A DNA stretch of 64,000 nucleotides from an uncultured Nitrosomonadaceae bacterium (lineage in GTDB: Bacteria; Pseudomonadota; Gammaproteobacteria; Burkholderiales; Nitrosomonadaceae), in assembly GCA_943787405.1 (NCBI GenBank), contig CALSMH010000003.1, positions 1-64,000 of the forward strand, read 5' to 3'. Shown one piece after another: positions 26,378 through 36,752 of the stretch (the first letter of the stretch is position 1; every line of letters begins with the position of its first letter). Under the pieces are notes generated by a model that was not told the origin of the DNA, searched no databases, and saw only the letters and a program-made list of their open reading frames with translations. Position numbers and translations under genes: made by a program.

Positions 26378-27709
26378 ATGGCCACCTATGAAGGAAGTTT
26401 AGACGCACCCAAACGTAATCCTATAGATTGGAAGAATCCTGATTTTTACAAAGAAGCAGAATTATTCGGTGAAATGGATCGCGTTTTTGACATCTGTCAT
26501 ACATGTCGACGTTGTATAAACCTTTGCACAGCATTTCCAACTTTGTTTGATCTCATCGATGAGGGAACAACTGGCGAACTAGATGGGGTAGAAAAAAACA
26601 AATTATGGGAAGTAGTGGATCGATGCTATCTCTGTGATATGTGTTTTATGTCCAAATGCCCATACGTACCGCCACACGAGTGGAATGTAGATTTCCCTCA
26701 TTTGATGCTACGCGGCAAAGCAATAAAATATAAAAAGGGTGAAACTAATTTCCGAGATAAGATGCTATCCAGCACCGATATTATGGGTAAAATTGCGAGT
26801 ATCCCAGTTGTGGTGCAAGTAGTAAATGCCTCAATTAAAGCGCCAACTGCTAGAAAATTAATAGAAAGCGCGCTGGATATTCATGCGAAACGGGAACTGC
26901 CGGAATACAACGCTAAGAAATTCCGTACTAATGCTAAGGTAGATGAATCATTCGCAGTGAAAAATGGTGAAAAAACATCAGGTAAGGTTGGTATTTATTC
27001 AACATGCTACGTAAATTATAATGAACCTGGCATTGGCCACGATCTTATAGAAATACTTAAATATAATGAGATTCCGACACGTTTAGTAGAAAAAGAAGTA
27101 TGTTGTGGTATGCCCAAGCTCGAACTAGGCGATTTGGAGGCAGTAGATAAACTTAAAAACATTAATATTCCTAATCTTGCAAAGCTAGCAAGAGATGGGT
27201 ACTCCATTATTATGTCAGTACCTTCTTGTGCGCTTATGTTTAAGCAGGAATTACCGCTCATGTTCCCAGAAGATAAGGATGTGAAGCTAGTAGCGGAGGC
27301 AACGTTTGATCCTTTTGAATATTTAATGCTGCGCAACCGAGACGGGTTATTAAAAACTGATTTTAAAGTGCCTTTAGGTAACGTGTCTTACCATATTCCT
27401 TGCCACTTGAGAGTTCAGAATATTGGTAAAAAAACAAAAGACATGCTAGAAATGATTCCAGAAACAACAGTTAATCTAGTAGAGCGTTGCTCTGGTCATG
27501 ATGGAACCTGGGGAGTTAAAAGTGAATATTTTGCTGACTCCATGAAAATTGGCAAGCCTGTCTTTAAAAAAATGGCGGAATCTGACCCTGATTATATAAG
27601 TTCTGATTGTGCCATTGCAGGGCGTCATATATACCAGGGTATGGGGGGGAATTCTGGGGTAAAGCAACACCCATTGACACTGCTTCGAATCGCCTACGGG
27701 TTAACCTAA
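26378..27709 (+). CDS. Fe-S oxidoreductase with CCG domains (HdrD/GlpC-like)
   Basis: The 443-residue protein has two N-terminal [4Fe-4S] sites, CHTCRRCINLCTAFP (about 34-48) and CYLCDMCFMSKCPYVPP (about 86-102), and two cysteine-rich CCG-type domains. The first contains VCCGMPKLELGD, the second HIPCHLRVQNIG with ERCSGHDGTWG. This is the plan of heterodisulfide-reductase subunit D and of the glycerol-3-phosphate and glycolate dehydrogenase Fe-S subunits. Here it lies between rubrerythrin and DUF3501, a cassette known from many proteobacteria, and probably passes electrons to rubrerythrin. The donor is unknown. Confidence 0.9.
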   Translation: MATYEGSLDAPKRNPIDWKNPDFYKEAELFGEMDRVFDICHTCRRCINLCTAFPTLFDLIDEGTTGELDGVEKNKLWEVVDRCYLCDMCFMSKCPYVPPHEWNVDFPHLMLRGKAIKYKKGETNFRDKMLSSTDIMGKIASIPVVVQVVNASIKAPTARKLIESALDIHAKRELPEYNAKKFRTNAKVDESFAVKNGEKTSGKVGIYSTCYVNYNEPGIGHDLIEILKYNEIPTRLVEKEVCCGMPKLELGDLEAVDKLKNINIPNLAKLARDGYSIIMSVPSCALMFKQELPLMFPEDKDVKLVAEATFDPFEYLMLRNRDGLLKTDFKVPLGNVSYHIPCHLRVQNIGKKTKDMLEMIPETTVNLVERCSGHDGTWGVKSEYFADSMKIGKPVFKKMAESDPDYISSDCAIAGRHIYQGMGGNSGVKQHPLTLLRIAYGLT

Positions 27710-27754
27710 AGAATAATTACAATTTTCCTGCCAATTTTTATATATAAGAATATT

Positions 27755-28342
27755 ATGCCTAAAATTACTCGAGCCAGCATTATGACGTTAGAGGACTATG
27801 CTAAAACACGTCAAGATTTTCGTACGAAGGTAATGCTGCATAAGAAAAATAGAAGGATTTCTTTGGGTAAGAATATCACCCTTATTTTTGAGGATGAACT
27901 AACCATTCGTTATCAAATCCAGGAGATGCTTCGTATTGAGAAGGTTTTTGAAGAAGAGGGGATTACTGATGAAATAGAAGCATATAAAGAGCTTATTCCC
28001 GATGGTAGGAATTGGAAGGCAACGATGATGATTGAGTATCCAGATCCTGTAGTACGTGCTAATAAACTGACCAAGTTAATTGGTGTTGAGAATAAGGTCT
28101 GGGTGAAAATTGAAAACTATGACCCTGTTTTTGGGATTGCTGATGAAGATTTAGATAGATCGACTGAAGAAAAAACCTCTGCAGTTCATTTCTTACGTTT
28201 TGAGCTTAATCAGGATATGGTCAAGAGCTTACATAAAGGCGCGTCTCTCAGTATGGGGATTGATCATCCTGCTTATTTGGAACAAATTAAACAAGTAAAT
28301 GAGTTAACAAGAGATTCATTAGTTACTGACCTAGATATATAG
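27755..28342 (+). CDS. DUF3501 family protein
   Basis: The 195-residue soluble protein starts PKITRASIMTLEDYAKTRQDFR and has LGKNITLIFEDELTIRYQIQEMLRIE, the conserved core of DUF3501. No cysteine cluster or signal is seen. It is the standard third gene of the rubrerythrin / Fe-S cassette, 45 bp after the Fe-S gene. A role as partner or assembly factor of that protein is inferred from context only. Confidence 0.9.
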   Translation: MPKITRASIMTLEDYAKTRQDFRTKVMLHKKNRRISLGKNITLIFEDELTIRYQIQEMLRIEKVFEEEGITDEIEAYKELIPDGRNWKATMMIEYPDPVVRANKLTKLIGVENKVWVKIENYDPVFGIADEDLDRSTEEKTSAVHFLRFELNQDMVKSLHKGASLSMGIDHPAYLEQIKQVNELTRDSLVTDLDI

Positions 28343-28361
28343 TCTAAATTTACGTTTTAAT

Positions 28362-29477
28362 TTATTGGTCAAGTAATATTAAGTTCTTTCTATTAATAAG
28401 CTCTACCTCATCTACATAGCCTAGAATAAGCTTAATCTCACTGCTAGTGCTTCCTAAAATTTTTCTGGTCTCTGCAGCACTATAATTAATAAGGCCAAGA
28501 GCAATCTCCTCTCCTTTCAAATTCATACAATGCACTGCTTCTCCACGTTCAAAATTATCTGTTGTGTCTGTTACCCCTATTGGTAGTAGGCTTGTTCCAT
28601 CAACTAAAAGAGCAGTCACAGCGCCATCATCTAATGTAACACTTCCATTTGCCTGTAAACCAGCAATCCATTGCTTACGGGCTGCCAGTTTTTCTGTATT
28701 CGTCAAAATCTCAGTTCCTAGTGATTCCCCTTGTGCTAGACGAATTAGTATATTTTCTTCATGACCTGAGGCAATTATTGTGTTCGCTCCACCTTTTGCA
28801 GCAAGCTTTGCCGCAGTTATTTTTGCAAGCATCCCTCCACGTCCGATTGAGCTTCCAGTGGCAGCTGCCATCTGCTCAATCACAGTGTTTTCAGCCATAA
28901 CGCTATTTAATAATTTAGCATTTGAGTCTATTCTTGGGTCAGCTGTATATAATCCAGCTTGGTCGGTAAGAATCACCAGCGCGTCTGCATCAATAAGGTT
29001 AGTCACTAACGCAGCCAACGTATCATTATCCCCGAAGCGAATTTCATCCGTTACCACAGAATCATTCTCATTAATAATTGGGACTACACCCAGGTCTAAT
29101 AATTCTCCAAGGGTAGAGCCAATATTTAAATAACGTTTACGGTCAGATATATCCTCATGGGTTAGTAGCAGCTGAGCTGTATGTAATTTATATTCCTGAA
29201 AACAGGACTCATAAGTCTGGACTAGCCCCATTTGGCCAACTGCTGCAGCTGCCTGTAATTTATATAGTTCATTAGGGCGGTCACTCCAGTTCAACCGTTG
29301 CATCCCCTCTGCTATAGCGCCAGAGGAGACTAGAACAACTGTTTTTTCCTCACTCTTTAGATATGCAATTTGTTTAGCAATAGAGGAGAGTCTGTCCTGA
29401 TCAAGCCCCTTCCCATGATTAGTAACTAGACTACTGCCAATCTTTATAACGACCCGTTCAGCTTGCTTTAATATCAT
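28362..29477 (-). CDS. proB: Glutamate 5-kinase
   Basis: This enzyme phosphorylates glutamate in the first step of proline synthesis. The 371-residue protein has an amino-acid kinase domain ([55 protein letters not shown]) and a C-terminal PUA domain ([20 protein letters not shown]). Length is normal. It follows obgE by 24 bp, completing the rplU-rpmA-obgE-proB order common in betaproteobacteria. Proline feedback inhibition is expected for the family. Confidence 0.97.
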   Translation of the reverse strand: MILKQAERVVIKIGSSLVTNHGKGLDQDRLSSIAKQIAYLKSEEKTVVLVSSGAIAEGMQRLNWSDRPNELYKLQAAAAVGQMGLVQTYESCFQEYKLHTAQLLLTHEDISDRKRYLNIGSTLGELLDLGVVPIINENDSVVTDEIRFGDNDTLAALVTNLIDADALVILTDQAGLYTADPRIDSNAKLLNSVMAENTVIEQMAAATGSSIGRGGMLAKITAAKLAAKGGANTIIASGHEENILIRLAQGESLGTEILTNTEKLAARKQWIAGLQANGSVTLDDGAVTALLVDGTSLLPIGVTDTTDNFERGEAVHCMNLKGEEIALGLINYSAAETRKILGSTSSEIKLILGYVDEVELINRKNLILLDQ

Positions 29478-29501
29478 TTATATATTTAATTCTAATTTGA
29501 G

Positions 29502-30605
<1,104 letters not shown>

Positions 30606-30619
30606 TTAACTAAATAGTT

Positions 30620-30877
30620 TTAAGCGGTAGTTATACTTACTGTTTTTCGTCTTGCTGCTCCCCGAATACTAAATGTAACCATTCCATTAATTTTAGCAAA
30701 TAAGGTATGATCCCTTCCAATTCCAACATTATCACCCGGGTGTACTTGGGTTCCTCGTTGACGAACTATAATACTACCCGCAGAAATTAATTCTCCACCA
30801 AATCTTTTAACTCCAAGTCTCTTTGAATTCGAGTCGCGGCCATTTCTAGAACTTCCGCCTGCTTTTTTATGTGCCAT
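30620..30877 (-). CDS. rpmA: 50S ribosomal protein L27
   Basis: The 85-residue protein starts [20 protein letters not shown] and contains [22 protein letters not shown], both diagnostic of L27, whose N-terminus reaches the peptidyl-transferase centre. It follows rplU by 14 bp in the same transcript and is followed by a strong terminator. Confidence 0.98.
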   Translation of the reverse strand: MAHKKAGGSSRNGRDSNSKRLGVKRFGGELISAGSIIVRQRGTQVHPGDNVGIGRDHTLFAKINGMVTFSIRGAARRKTVSITTA

Positions 30878-30891
30878 AGTCTGTGCTCCCT

Positions 30892-31203
30892 TTATGCAGA
30901 AATGCCGGTGATCTGAATTTCGGTATAATTTTGTCGGTGTCCTTGGTGTTTTTGGTAGTGTTTGCGTCGTCTCATTTTAAAAATACGAACCTTGTCATGC
31001 CGACCTTGTCCCAGTACAGTTGCCTTAACTGTAGCGCCATCTACCAAAGGTCTGCCCATTGAAGTTTTATCGCCATCAGAAATCATCAAAACTTGATCTA
31101 TTTCAATTTCGCTACCAATTTCTGCTAATATCTGTTCTACTCTGATTTTTTCACCAGCTACAACTCGATATTGTTTACCGCCGGTTTTTATGACCGCATA
31201 CAT
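30892..31203 (-). CDS. rplU: 50S ribosomal protein L21
   Basis: The protein begins [14 protein letters not shown] and has [18 protein letters not shown], the L21 signature that contacts 23S rRNA. I choose the ATG at 31203 because GGAG lies seven bases upstream; an in-frame ATG at 31215 lacks such a site. A consensus-like promoter at 31239-31267 lies just upstream. It heads the rplU-rpmA pair. Confidence 0.98.
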   Translation of the reverse strand: MYAVIKTGGKQYRVVAGEKIRVEQILAEIGSEIEIDQVLMISDGDKTSMGRPLVDGATVKATVLGQGRHDKVRIFKMRRRKHYQKHQGHRQNYTEIQITGISA

Positions 31204-31238
31204 GTCAAACTCCATGATTTACTTCAATGAAAGCGCAA

Positions 31239-31267
31239 ATTATACAGAGCTGCACTTATTTGGTCAA
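31239..31267 (-). promoter_or_regulatory. Sigma-70 promoter of rplU-rpmA
   Basis: On the minus strand TTGACC (31267-31262), a 17-base spacer and TATAAT (31244-31239) form a near-perfect vegetative promoter about 36 bases before the rplU start. Confidence 0.85.
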
Positions 31268-31317
31268 AGTTATGTCCTATTTGCATTGAATAAATCAATA
31301 TATTTAAACTATTAAAC

Positions 31318-31347
31318 TTGACACGGCAGTCATGACTTTTCTAACAT
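31318..31347 (+). promoter_or_regulatory. Probable promoter of ispB
   Basis: TTGACA at 31318-31323 and TAACAT at 31342-31347, 18 bases apart, lie 25 bases before the ispB start. The -35 is perfect and the -10 is four of six. Confidence 0.6.
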
Positions 31348-31371
31348 ACCGAATTTATTGTAGGGGTTACT

Positions 31372-32343
31372 TTGGCAATTGATCTAATTAAGAAACTTAT
31401 CGGCCCTGATATGGAGGCTATGGATGAGGTAATCAGGGTAAAACTCCACTCTGATGTAGTTCTGGTCCGTCAGGTCGGAGAGTATATTATTAATAGTGGT
31501 GGCAAGCGATTGCGGCCCGCATTAGTAATACTTTCATCTGGTGCATTTAGTTATACCGGAAAGCATCATCATAACCTTGCTGCAATAATTGAATTTATTC
31601 ATACCGCTACTCTGCTTCATGACGACGTAGTAGACGCATCAGAACTAAGGCGAAGTAAGGCTACAGCCAACGCTCTATTTGGTAATGCTACAAGTGTTTT
31701 AGTTGGAGATTTCCTCTATTCTAGATCGTTTCAGATGATGGTTGAGGTTAATAATATGCGTATTATGCAGGTCCTAGCAGATGCGACCAACACAATTGCT
31801 GAGGGCGAGGTTTTACAGTTAATAAACTGTCGTGATCCAAATGTAAATGAAGAAAATTATCTGCAGGTAATTCGTTATAAAACTGCCAAATTATTTGAAG
31901 CAGCAACCCGTTTAGGTGCGATTCTTAGTGATGTATCGCCTGAAGAGGAAGAATCAATGGCTTCTTATGGTATGCATCTTGGTACAGCATTTCAGTTAAC
32001 AGACGATATGTTGGATTATTCTGGGGACTACCATGATACTGGGAAGAATTTAGGTGATGATCTTGCTGAAGGAAAACCTACTTTACCGCTCATTTACGCC
32101 ATGAAAAATGGCTCCAAAGAGCAAGCTAATATCGTAAATAAGGCTATCCAAAACGGAGGTGGAGAAGGGGTGCTAGAATCAGTCTTGAAAGTAATTCATG
32201 AAACAGGCGCATTGGACTATACTAGAAAAAAAGCCGAAGCCGAATCTTGTATGGCAACTGAAGCTATTTCATTACTCCCAGACTCTCAATACAAAAAGTG
32301 TTTACTGCAATTAGCCGTTTTCGCAGTATCGAGAAATTATTAG
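31372..32343 (+). CDS. ispB: Octaprenyl (polyprenyl) diphosphate synthase
   Basis: The enzyme builds the side chain of ubiquinone. The 323-residue protein has both Asp-rich motifs, LLHDDVVD (about residues 81-88) and LTDDMLD (about 208-214), and GGKRLRPAL, which binds the diphosphate. The start is a TTG at 31372, in agreement with the family N-terminus (LIKKLIGPDMEAMD) and a preceding AGGGG. It is divergent from rplU, a widely conserved pairing. The product chain length is inferred from family, not proven. Confidence 0.95.
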   Translation: MAIDLIKKLIGPDMEAMDEVIRVKLHSDVVLVRQVGEYIINSGGKRLRPALVILSSGAFSYTGKHHHNLAAIIEFIHTATLLHDDVVDASELRRSKATANALFGNATSVLVGDFLYSRSFQMMVEVNNMRIMQVLADATNTIAEGEVLQLINCRDPNVNEENYLQVIRYKTAKLFEAATRLGAILSDVSPEEEESMASYGMHLGTAFQLTDDMLDYSGDYHDTGKNLGDDLAEGKPTLPLIYAMKNGSKEQANIVNKAIQNGGGEGVLESVLKVIHETGALDYTRKKAEAESCMATEAISLLPDSQYKKCLLQLAVFAVSRNY

Positions 32344-32436
32344 TGCTCTATATGAACAGGTGAGAGCAATATTAAAGTAGTGCCTTATACTAAAATTATA
32401 TTTAATCAACCAGCAACAAATAATTCTTAACAGGCT

Positions 32437-33363
32437 CTATTTCATTGCAGCAGCTGCATTTAGCATTGTCTCAATTTCGGGCTCACTGGAGAGTTTCTCA
32501 GCTGTTAAGCCGCGATTATTTTTAAGTTTTAAATTTGCCCCTGCATCCATCAACGTCAAAACAATCTGAGTATGGCCATACTGAGATGCTCTCATTAGGG
32601 CTGTATAGCCTTCCTTTGTTTGATGATCAATCTTCGCGCCCTTAGCAAGTAGGATCTTAAGGATTCGACCGTGGCCATTTTTAGAGGCCAGCACAAGAGC
32701 TGTCGTGGCATCTTTCTTAGTTTGATGGTGAATGTCTGCACCATTACTAAGAAGTGCCTCTACCACGGCCCTATGTCCGCCTTGAGAGGCATATAACAAA
32801 GCTGTCCAGTTATCCCTTGCCTGGTGATCAACTTTTGCTCCGTTTGTCAGTATGGCATTTACAATTTCTTTGTGTCCATGCAAAGCAGCAAAAGTCAGGG
32901 CCGTAAAGCTTCCTTTTCCTTCAAAATTAACGCCTGCACCTTTAGCAAGCAGAATGTCTACTATTTCCTTATGCCCTTTTAAAGATGCCAACATCAATGA
33001 GTTAAACCCTCTTTTATGTTGGAAATTGATATCTGCACCCTTAGATAATAAGATTTCTACAATATTTAGATGCCCCTGAGCAGAGGAGGTATAAAGAGCA
33101 GTTTTTCCTTTATGGTCTATCTGGTTGATATCGACCCCTTTGGCAATTAGAGAACGAACTTTTCTAAATTCTCCTTTATAAGCAGCTTGTACCAAACCAT
33201 CATCTATATCTACCTGAGAGTTTACAGGAGAATTAATTAAGCTTAAGGTCATAATTATCAGGGTTAATAGAAACAATTTACCGGCACTCTTCTTCAACGG
33301 AAATGCTCCATAATGATTAAGTCTAATAGTTGTTAATTTTTCTGTTTCCATCCAATTATTCAT
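32437..33363 (-). CDS. Exported ankyrin-repeat protein
   Basis: The 308-residue protein has an N-terminal hydrophobic segment at about 28-46 and seven or more ankyrin repeats, each with the pattern G-x-T-A-L-x-x-A-x-x-x-G-H and V-x-x-L-L-x-x-G-A-x-V/I-D/N. Examples are GKTALYTSSAQGHLNIVEIL and GYTALMRASQYGHTQIV. It is a protein-binding scaffold, probably in the periplasm. The first start may be further downstream than 33363, since several in-frame ATGs precede the hydrophobic segment. An exact 8+3+8 inverted repeat lies at 33403-33421, upstream. Confidence 0.88.
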   Translation of the reverse strand: MNNWMETEKLTTIRLNHYGAFPLKKSAGKLFLLTLIIMTLSLINSPVNSQVDIDDGLVQAAYKGEFRKVRSLIAKGVDINQIDHKGKTALYTSSAQGHLNIVEILLSKGADINFQHKRGFNSLMLASLKGHKEIVDILLAKGAGVNFEGKGSFTALTFAALHGHKEIVNAILTNGAKVDHQARDNWTALLYASQGGHRAVVEALLSNGADIHHQTKKDATTALVLASKNGHGRILKILLAKGAKIDHQTKEGYTALMRASQYGHTQIVLTLMDAGANLKLKNNRGLTAEKLSSEPEIETMLNAAAAMK

Positions 33364-33402
33364 AAATATTTCCCTAGATCTAGTTTAGACATAATAAATA
33401 GA

Positions 33403-33421
33403 ACTTATCTGTAAGATAAGT
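33403..33421. promoter_or_regulatory. Small palindrome in a divergent promoter region
   Basis: ACTTATCT and AGATAAGT flank GTA. It lies 40 bases before the ankyrin gene and 136 before the plus-strand gene, so it could be an operator for either. Confidence 0.35.
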
Positions 33422-33556
33422 ATCACATACATACCTATACAAAAAAACGTTTAAAAATAAGAATATTAAATATTAGGCATTTCTAATTTAAGTAAGCTAT
33501 TTGATTTAAAATACAAGGCTATTGATATAGTTTTGAATCAGAGAAGGAGATACTTT

Positions 33557-33781
33557 TTGAGTAAACTACTATTTTTTGCCATTATTGCTGTATCTATCTT
33601 ATGGTTTCTAAGAAAATTTATCCAAAAGGATATAAATAAGGACAATGATTCCCCTTCTACTAAAGGTGAAGATATGGTTTGCTGCGACTATTGTGGCTTA
33701 CATTTACCAAGAAGTGAGAGTGTAATAAAAGATAATAAATTTTTTTGTAGTGAAGAACATTACCGATTGTCTTCAGTATAA
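33557..33781 (+). CDS. PP0621-family small membrane protein
   Basis: The protein of about 74 residues has one membrane helix (LLFFAIIAVSILWFL) followed by a linker and a small metal-binding site: MVCCDYCGLHLPRSE and FFCSEEHY, with Cys and His ligands for zinc. This is the plan of the PP0621 family, usually found near two-component genes. I start at the TTG at 33557 because AAGGAGA lies about 7 bases upstream; an upstream TTG at 33533 extends the frame without a binding site. Function unknown. Confidence 0.8.
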   Translation: MSKLLFFAIIAVSILWFLRKFIQKDINKDNDSPSTKGEDMVCCDYCGLHLPRSESVIKDNKFFCSEEHYRLSSV

Positions 33782-33791
33782 AAACTGCTAT

Positions 33792-34289
33792 CTAGCTCCA
33801 ACCATCAAGGCCCTTACATAAGACGATGCTTTCAATAATCTCTCTTTTATCTTTTAAGATAATAGACTGCCTGATTGTTTTGCATTCCCGAACACTATCT
33901 TTTTTCCCTGCCTCCTGAGTAGATAGTGCTCTGGATTGAATGACTTCTACTCTTCCCTTTACACCACTCTCTTGATTAATAAATTCCTGAGGTTGGCCTG
34001 TGTCTGCAGCTTTTTGAACTACTCTTACTAAACTCTTCCTATCCTGATCTCCAATGTAGTCTATAAGAGAATTTTTCTCATATAAATTAGTAATTTTTTT
34101 GGTTACAGCACTAAATTGAGAAATAGCTATTTTTCCGAGTTGAGGATCTGTATCAGACTCAACATTATTTCCAATTTTATTGGTAATATTACTAATGATA
34201 TCTGCTGTTTGGCATGCCGATAATAATATAAATATATTTACCAACAGTAGTATCCTTAGTATTAAAGAAATAGATTTATTCCCCATCAC
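33792..34289 (-). CDS. Lipoprotein of unknown function
   Basis: The 165-residue product has a lipoprotein signal with lipobox LLSAC (Cys 26). The mature part is polar: a Gly/Asn/Asp linker, helices with AISQFSAVTKKITNLYEK, and a beta-rich end with two Cys (SVRECKTIRQSIILK and VLCKGLDGW) that may be disulfide-linked. It converges on the PP0621-type gene, 10 bp between stops. No family recognised. Confidence 0.72.
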   Translation of the reverse strand: MMGNKSISLILRILLLVNIFILLSACQTADIISNITNKIGNNVESDTDPQLGKIAISQFSAVTKKITNLYEKNSLIDYIGDQDRKSLVRVVQKAADTGQPQEFINQESGVKGRVEVIQSRALSTQEAGKKDSVRECKTIRQSIILKDKREIIESIVLCKGLDGWS

Positions 34290-34640
34290 AGTTTATTTCC
34301 TTTTGTGTGCTAGTTACGCCCATTTATAACCTCTCATGTTACATCTTAGATTGTTGAAATTTATTTCCCTATAAATTTTTTAACTAATGATAATTAATTA
34401 CGAGCATTTAGAATGCTTGTAATAATAATTACAAATCAATAATCTACCGTAATTTGAACGCGTAATGTATATATCACTTTTTCCCTGCAGTATTTTATAC
34501 CGTATTAGCTAATTTTAATTTAATATTGGATAAGTATCAGTATACCTAAGACAATGAAATTCTAACTTAGCCTCGATCGCATCTAAAAGATATAATACCT
34601 ATTTATTTACTGCTCCCGGAACTCTTTAATTATAAATTAT
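34290..34640. other. Region upstream of ovoA
   Basis: The 351 bases hold the promoters of the lipoprotein gene (minus) and ovoA (plus). TATAATACC at about 34591-34599 could be a -10 for ovoA, with a weak -35. No clear operator. Confidence 0.4.
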
Positions 34641-36752
34641 ATGGCACAACAATTATTCAACAGAACCCCCTTGCTCTCAGGTGACAATACCGCAGAGAAA
34701 AAAGAAGAAATACGCAGCTATTTTCATGCAACTCTTGATCGCACTGAATTGCTTTTTGAAACCTTAGTTGGAGATGAATCCTATTTCAAAAAATCAATTC
34801 CATTACGCCATCCACTAATATTTTATCTTGGCCACACTTCAACTTTTTTTATTAACAAACTACTAATTTCAGGTTTAGTCAAGGAGCGCATTAATCCCAA
34901 GATGGAATCTATGTTTGCAGTTGGAGTTGATGAAATGAGCTGGGATGACCTTACTCTATCTGATTATGATTGGCCTAGTATTAGCGAGGTTTGGGCTTAT
35001 CGAAAATCCATGCGTAAAATTGTTGATCAGTTACTTACTGAAACCGAGTTGACTCTACCTATCAATTGGGATAACCCATGGTGGATTGTTCTGATGGGCA
35101 TTGAGCATGAACTAATCCATTTGGAAACATCTTCAGTTTTAATCAGACAGCATGAAATTAAGCATGTAAAGCCTCATCCTGAATGGGAGCCTTGTCGCAA
35201 ATCAAGTCAGGCCCCTTTAAATGAGCTCATCAATGTTCCTGCTGGCAAAGTAGAAATTGGTAAGAACGATAAAGATTTAGCTTATGGATGGGATAACGAA
35301 TTTGGATATCATGAAGGAGAGGTTCAGCCTTTCCAGGCCAGTCGTTATTTAGTAAGCAATCAAGAGTTTTTAGATTTTATTAAAGCGGATGGCTACAATA
35401 CAGAAATATTTTGGGAAGAAGAGGGGCTTGCATGGCAGAAGCATACCCATACAGAACACCCGACATTCTGGGTTAAATGTGGTTCTCAGTGGAAGCTACG
35501 CTTAATGACTGAAGAAGTTCCTATGCCATGGGATTGGCCCGTAGAAGTAAATTGCCATGAAGCAAAAGCTTTTTGCAACTGGAAAACGGCAACAACTAAT
35601 CAGCCAATTAGGCTCCCTACTGAAGATGAGTGGTATCACTTATATAATATAGCTAGATTATCAGAGGTTCCTCATAACAAGAAGGCGAGGGCTAATATTC
35701 ATCTTGATCATTATGCTTCAAGCTGCCCTGTCACGGAATTTAAGCATGGTGAATTTTTCGATGTAGTTGGGAATGTGTGGCAATGGACAGAAACGCCAAT
35801 ATATCCATTCGAAGGCTTCAAGGTTCATCCTCTTTATGACGATTTTACAACTCCAACTTTTGATGGTCGTCATAATCTTATTAAGGGTGGCTCTTGGATC
35901 TCATGTGGTGACGAATCATTAAAAAGTGCTCGCTACGCTTTCCGTCGTCATTTTTTTCAACATGCTGGATTTAGGTATGTAGCTGCTCAGGCACCAGCCA
36001 TCCAACATGGATCTCACTATGAAACCGATAAATTACTTACAGAATATGCAGAATTCCATTATGGAGATACATATTTTGGGGTGCCTAATTTTCCTGTGGA
36101 GCTCGCTAGAATAGCTATTGCAGCTATGGGTAATAGGCCCGCACAAAAAGCCCTTGATCTTGGTTGTGCGTCAGGTCGTTCTACTTTCGAATTAGCACAA
36201 CATTTTGATCATGTAACAGGCATTGATTTTTCTGCTCGCTTTATAGGGCAGGGTGTTCAGTTAGCCGAAACTGGCATACTACGTTATACACTTAAAGATG
36301 AGGGGGATCTTGTATCCTATAAGGAAAGTACGCTAGCAAGTCTTGGTCTTGATGCTGTTAAGAACAAGGTTGAATTCTATCAGGGTGATGCTTGTAATCT
36401 AAAGCCTACCTATACCGGTTATGATTTAGTTCTTGCTGCAAATCTAATTGACCGTCTTTATGAGCCATCCAAGCTTCTAACAACAATACATGAAAGAGTT
36501 ATCAAAGGTGGATTACTTATGATTACTTCACCTTACACATGGTTAGAAGAACATACCAAGAAAGAGGAGTGGGTTGGAGGATTTAAAGAGGATGGTGAAA
36601 ATGTTAGTACGCTGGATGGCCTTAAGAAGTTGCTCAGCAGCCATTTCAAGCTAATTCAGGGCCCACAAGCACTACCTTTCGTCATTAGAGAAACTCGCCG
36701 TAAATTTCAGCATACTTTGTCAGAGGTTACAATTTGGGAGAAGATTGATTGA
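34641..36752 (+). CDS. ovoA: OvoA: 5-histidylcysteine sulfoxide synthase / 4-mercaptohistidine N-methyltransferase
   Basis: OvoA is the iron enzyme that joins cysteine to histidine at C5 with oxygen, the first step to ovothiol A; its C-terminal domain methylates the imidazole. The 703-residue protein has a DinB-like N-domain with the iron site H-x3-H-x-E (EHELIHLE; H156, H160, E162), an FGE-sulfatase-like domain at about 195-455 (PVTEFKHGEFFDVVGNVWQWTE; IKGGSWISCGD), and a methyltransferase from about 500 with the SAM loop ALDLGCASGRST. This three-domain fusion separates OvoA from EgtB of the ergothioneine pathway. The next gene overlaps its stop and encodes the matching lyase. Confidence 0.93.
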   Translation: MAQQLFNRTPLLSGDNTAEKKEEIRSYFHATLDRTELLFETLVGDESYFKKSIPLRHPLIFYLGHTSTFFINKLLISGLVKERINPKMESMFAVGVDEMSWDDLTLSDYDWPSISEVWAYRKSMRKIVDQLLTETELTLPINWDNPWWIVLMGIEHELIHLETSSVLIRQHEIKHVKPHPEWEPCRKSSQAPLNELINVPAGKVEIGKNDKDLAYGWDNEFGYHEGEVQPFQASRYLVSNQEFLDFIKADGYNTEIFWEEEGLAWQKHTHTEHPTFWVKCGSQWKLRLMTEEVPMPWDWPVEVNCHEAKAFCNWKTATTNQPIRLPTEDEWYHLYNIARLSEVPHNKKARANIHLDHYASSCPVTEFKHGEFFDVVGNVWQWTETPIYPFEGFKVHPLYDDFTTPTFDGRHNLIKGGSWISCGDESLKSARYAFRRHFFQHAGFRYVAAQAPAIQHGSHYETDKLLTEYAEFHYGDTYFGVPNFPVELARIAIAAMGNRPAQKALDLGCASGRSTFELAQHFDHVTGIDFSARFIGQGVQLAETGILRYTLKDEGDLVSYKESTLASLGLDAVKNKVEFYQGDACNLKPTYTGYDLVLAANLIDRLYEPSKLLTTIHERVIKGGLLMITSPYTWLEEHTKKEEWVGGFKEDGENVSTLDGLKKLLSSHFKLIQGPQALPFVIRETRRKFQHTLSEVTIWEKID

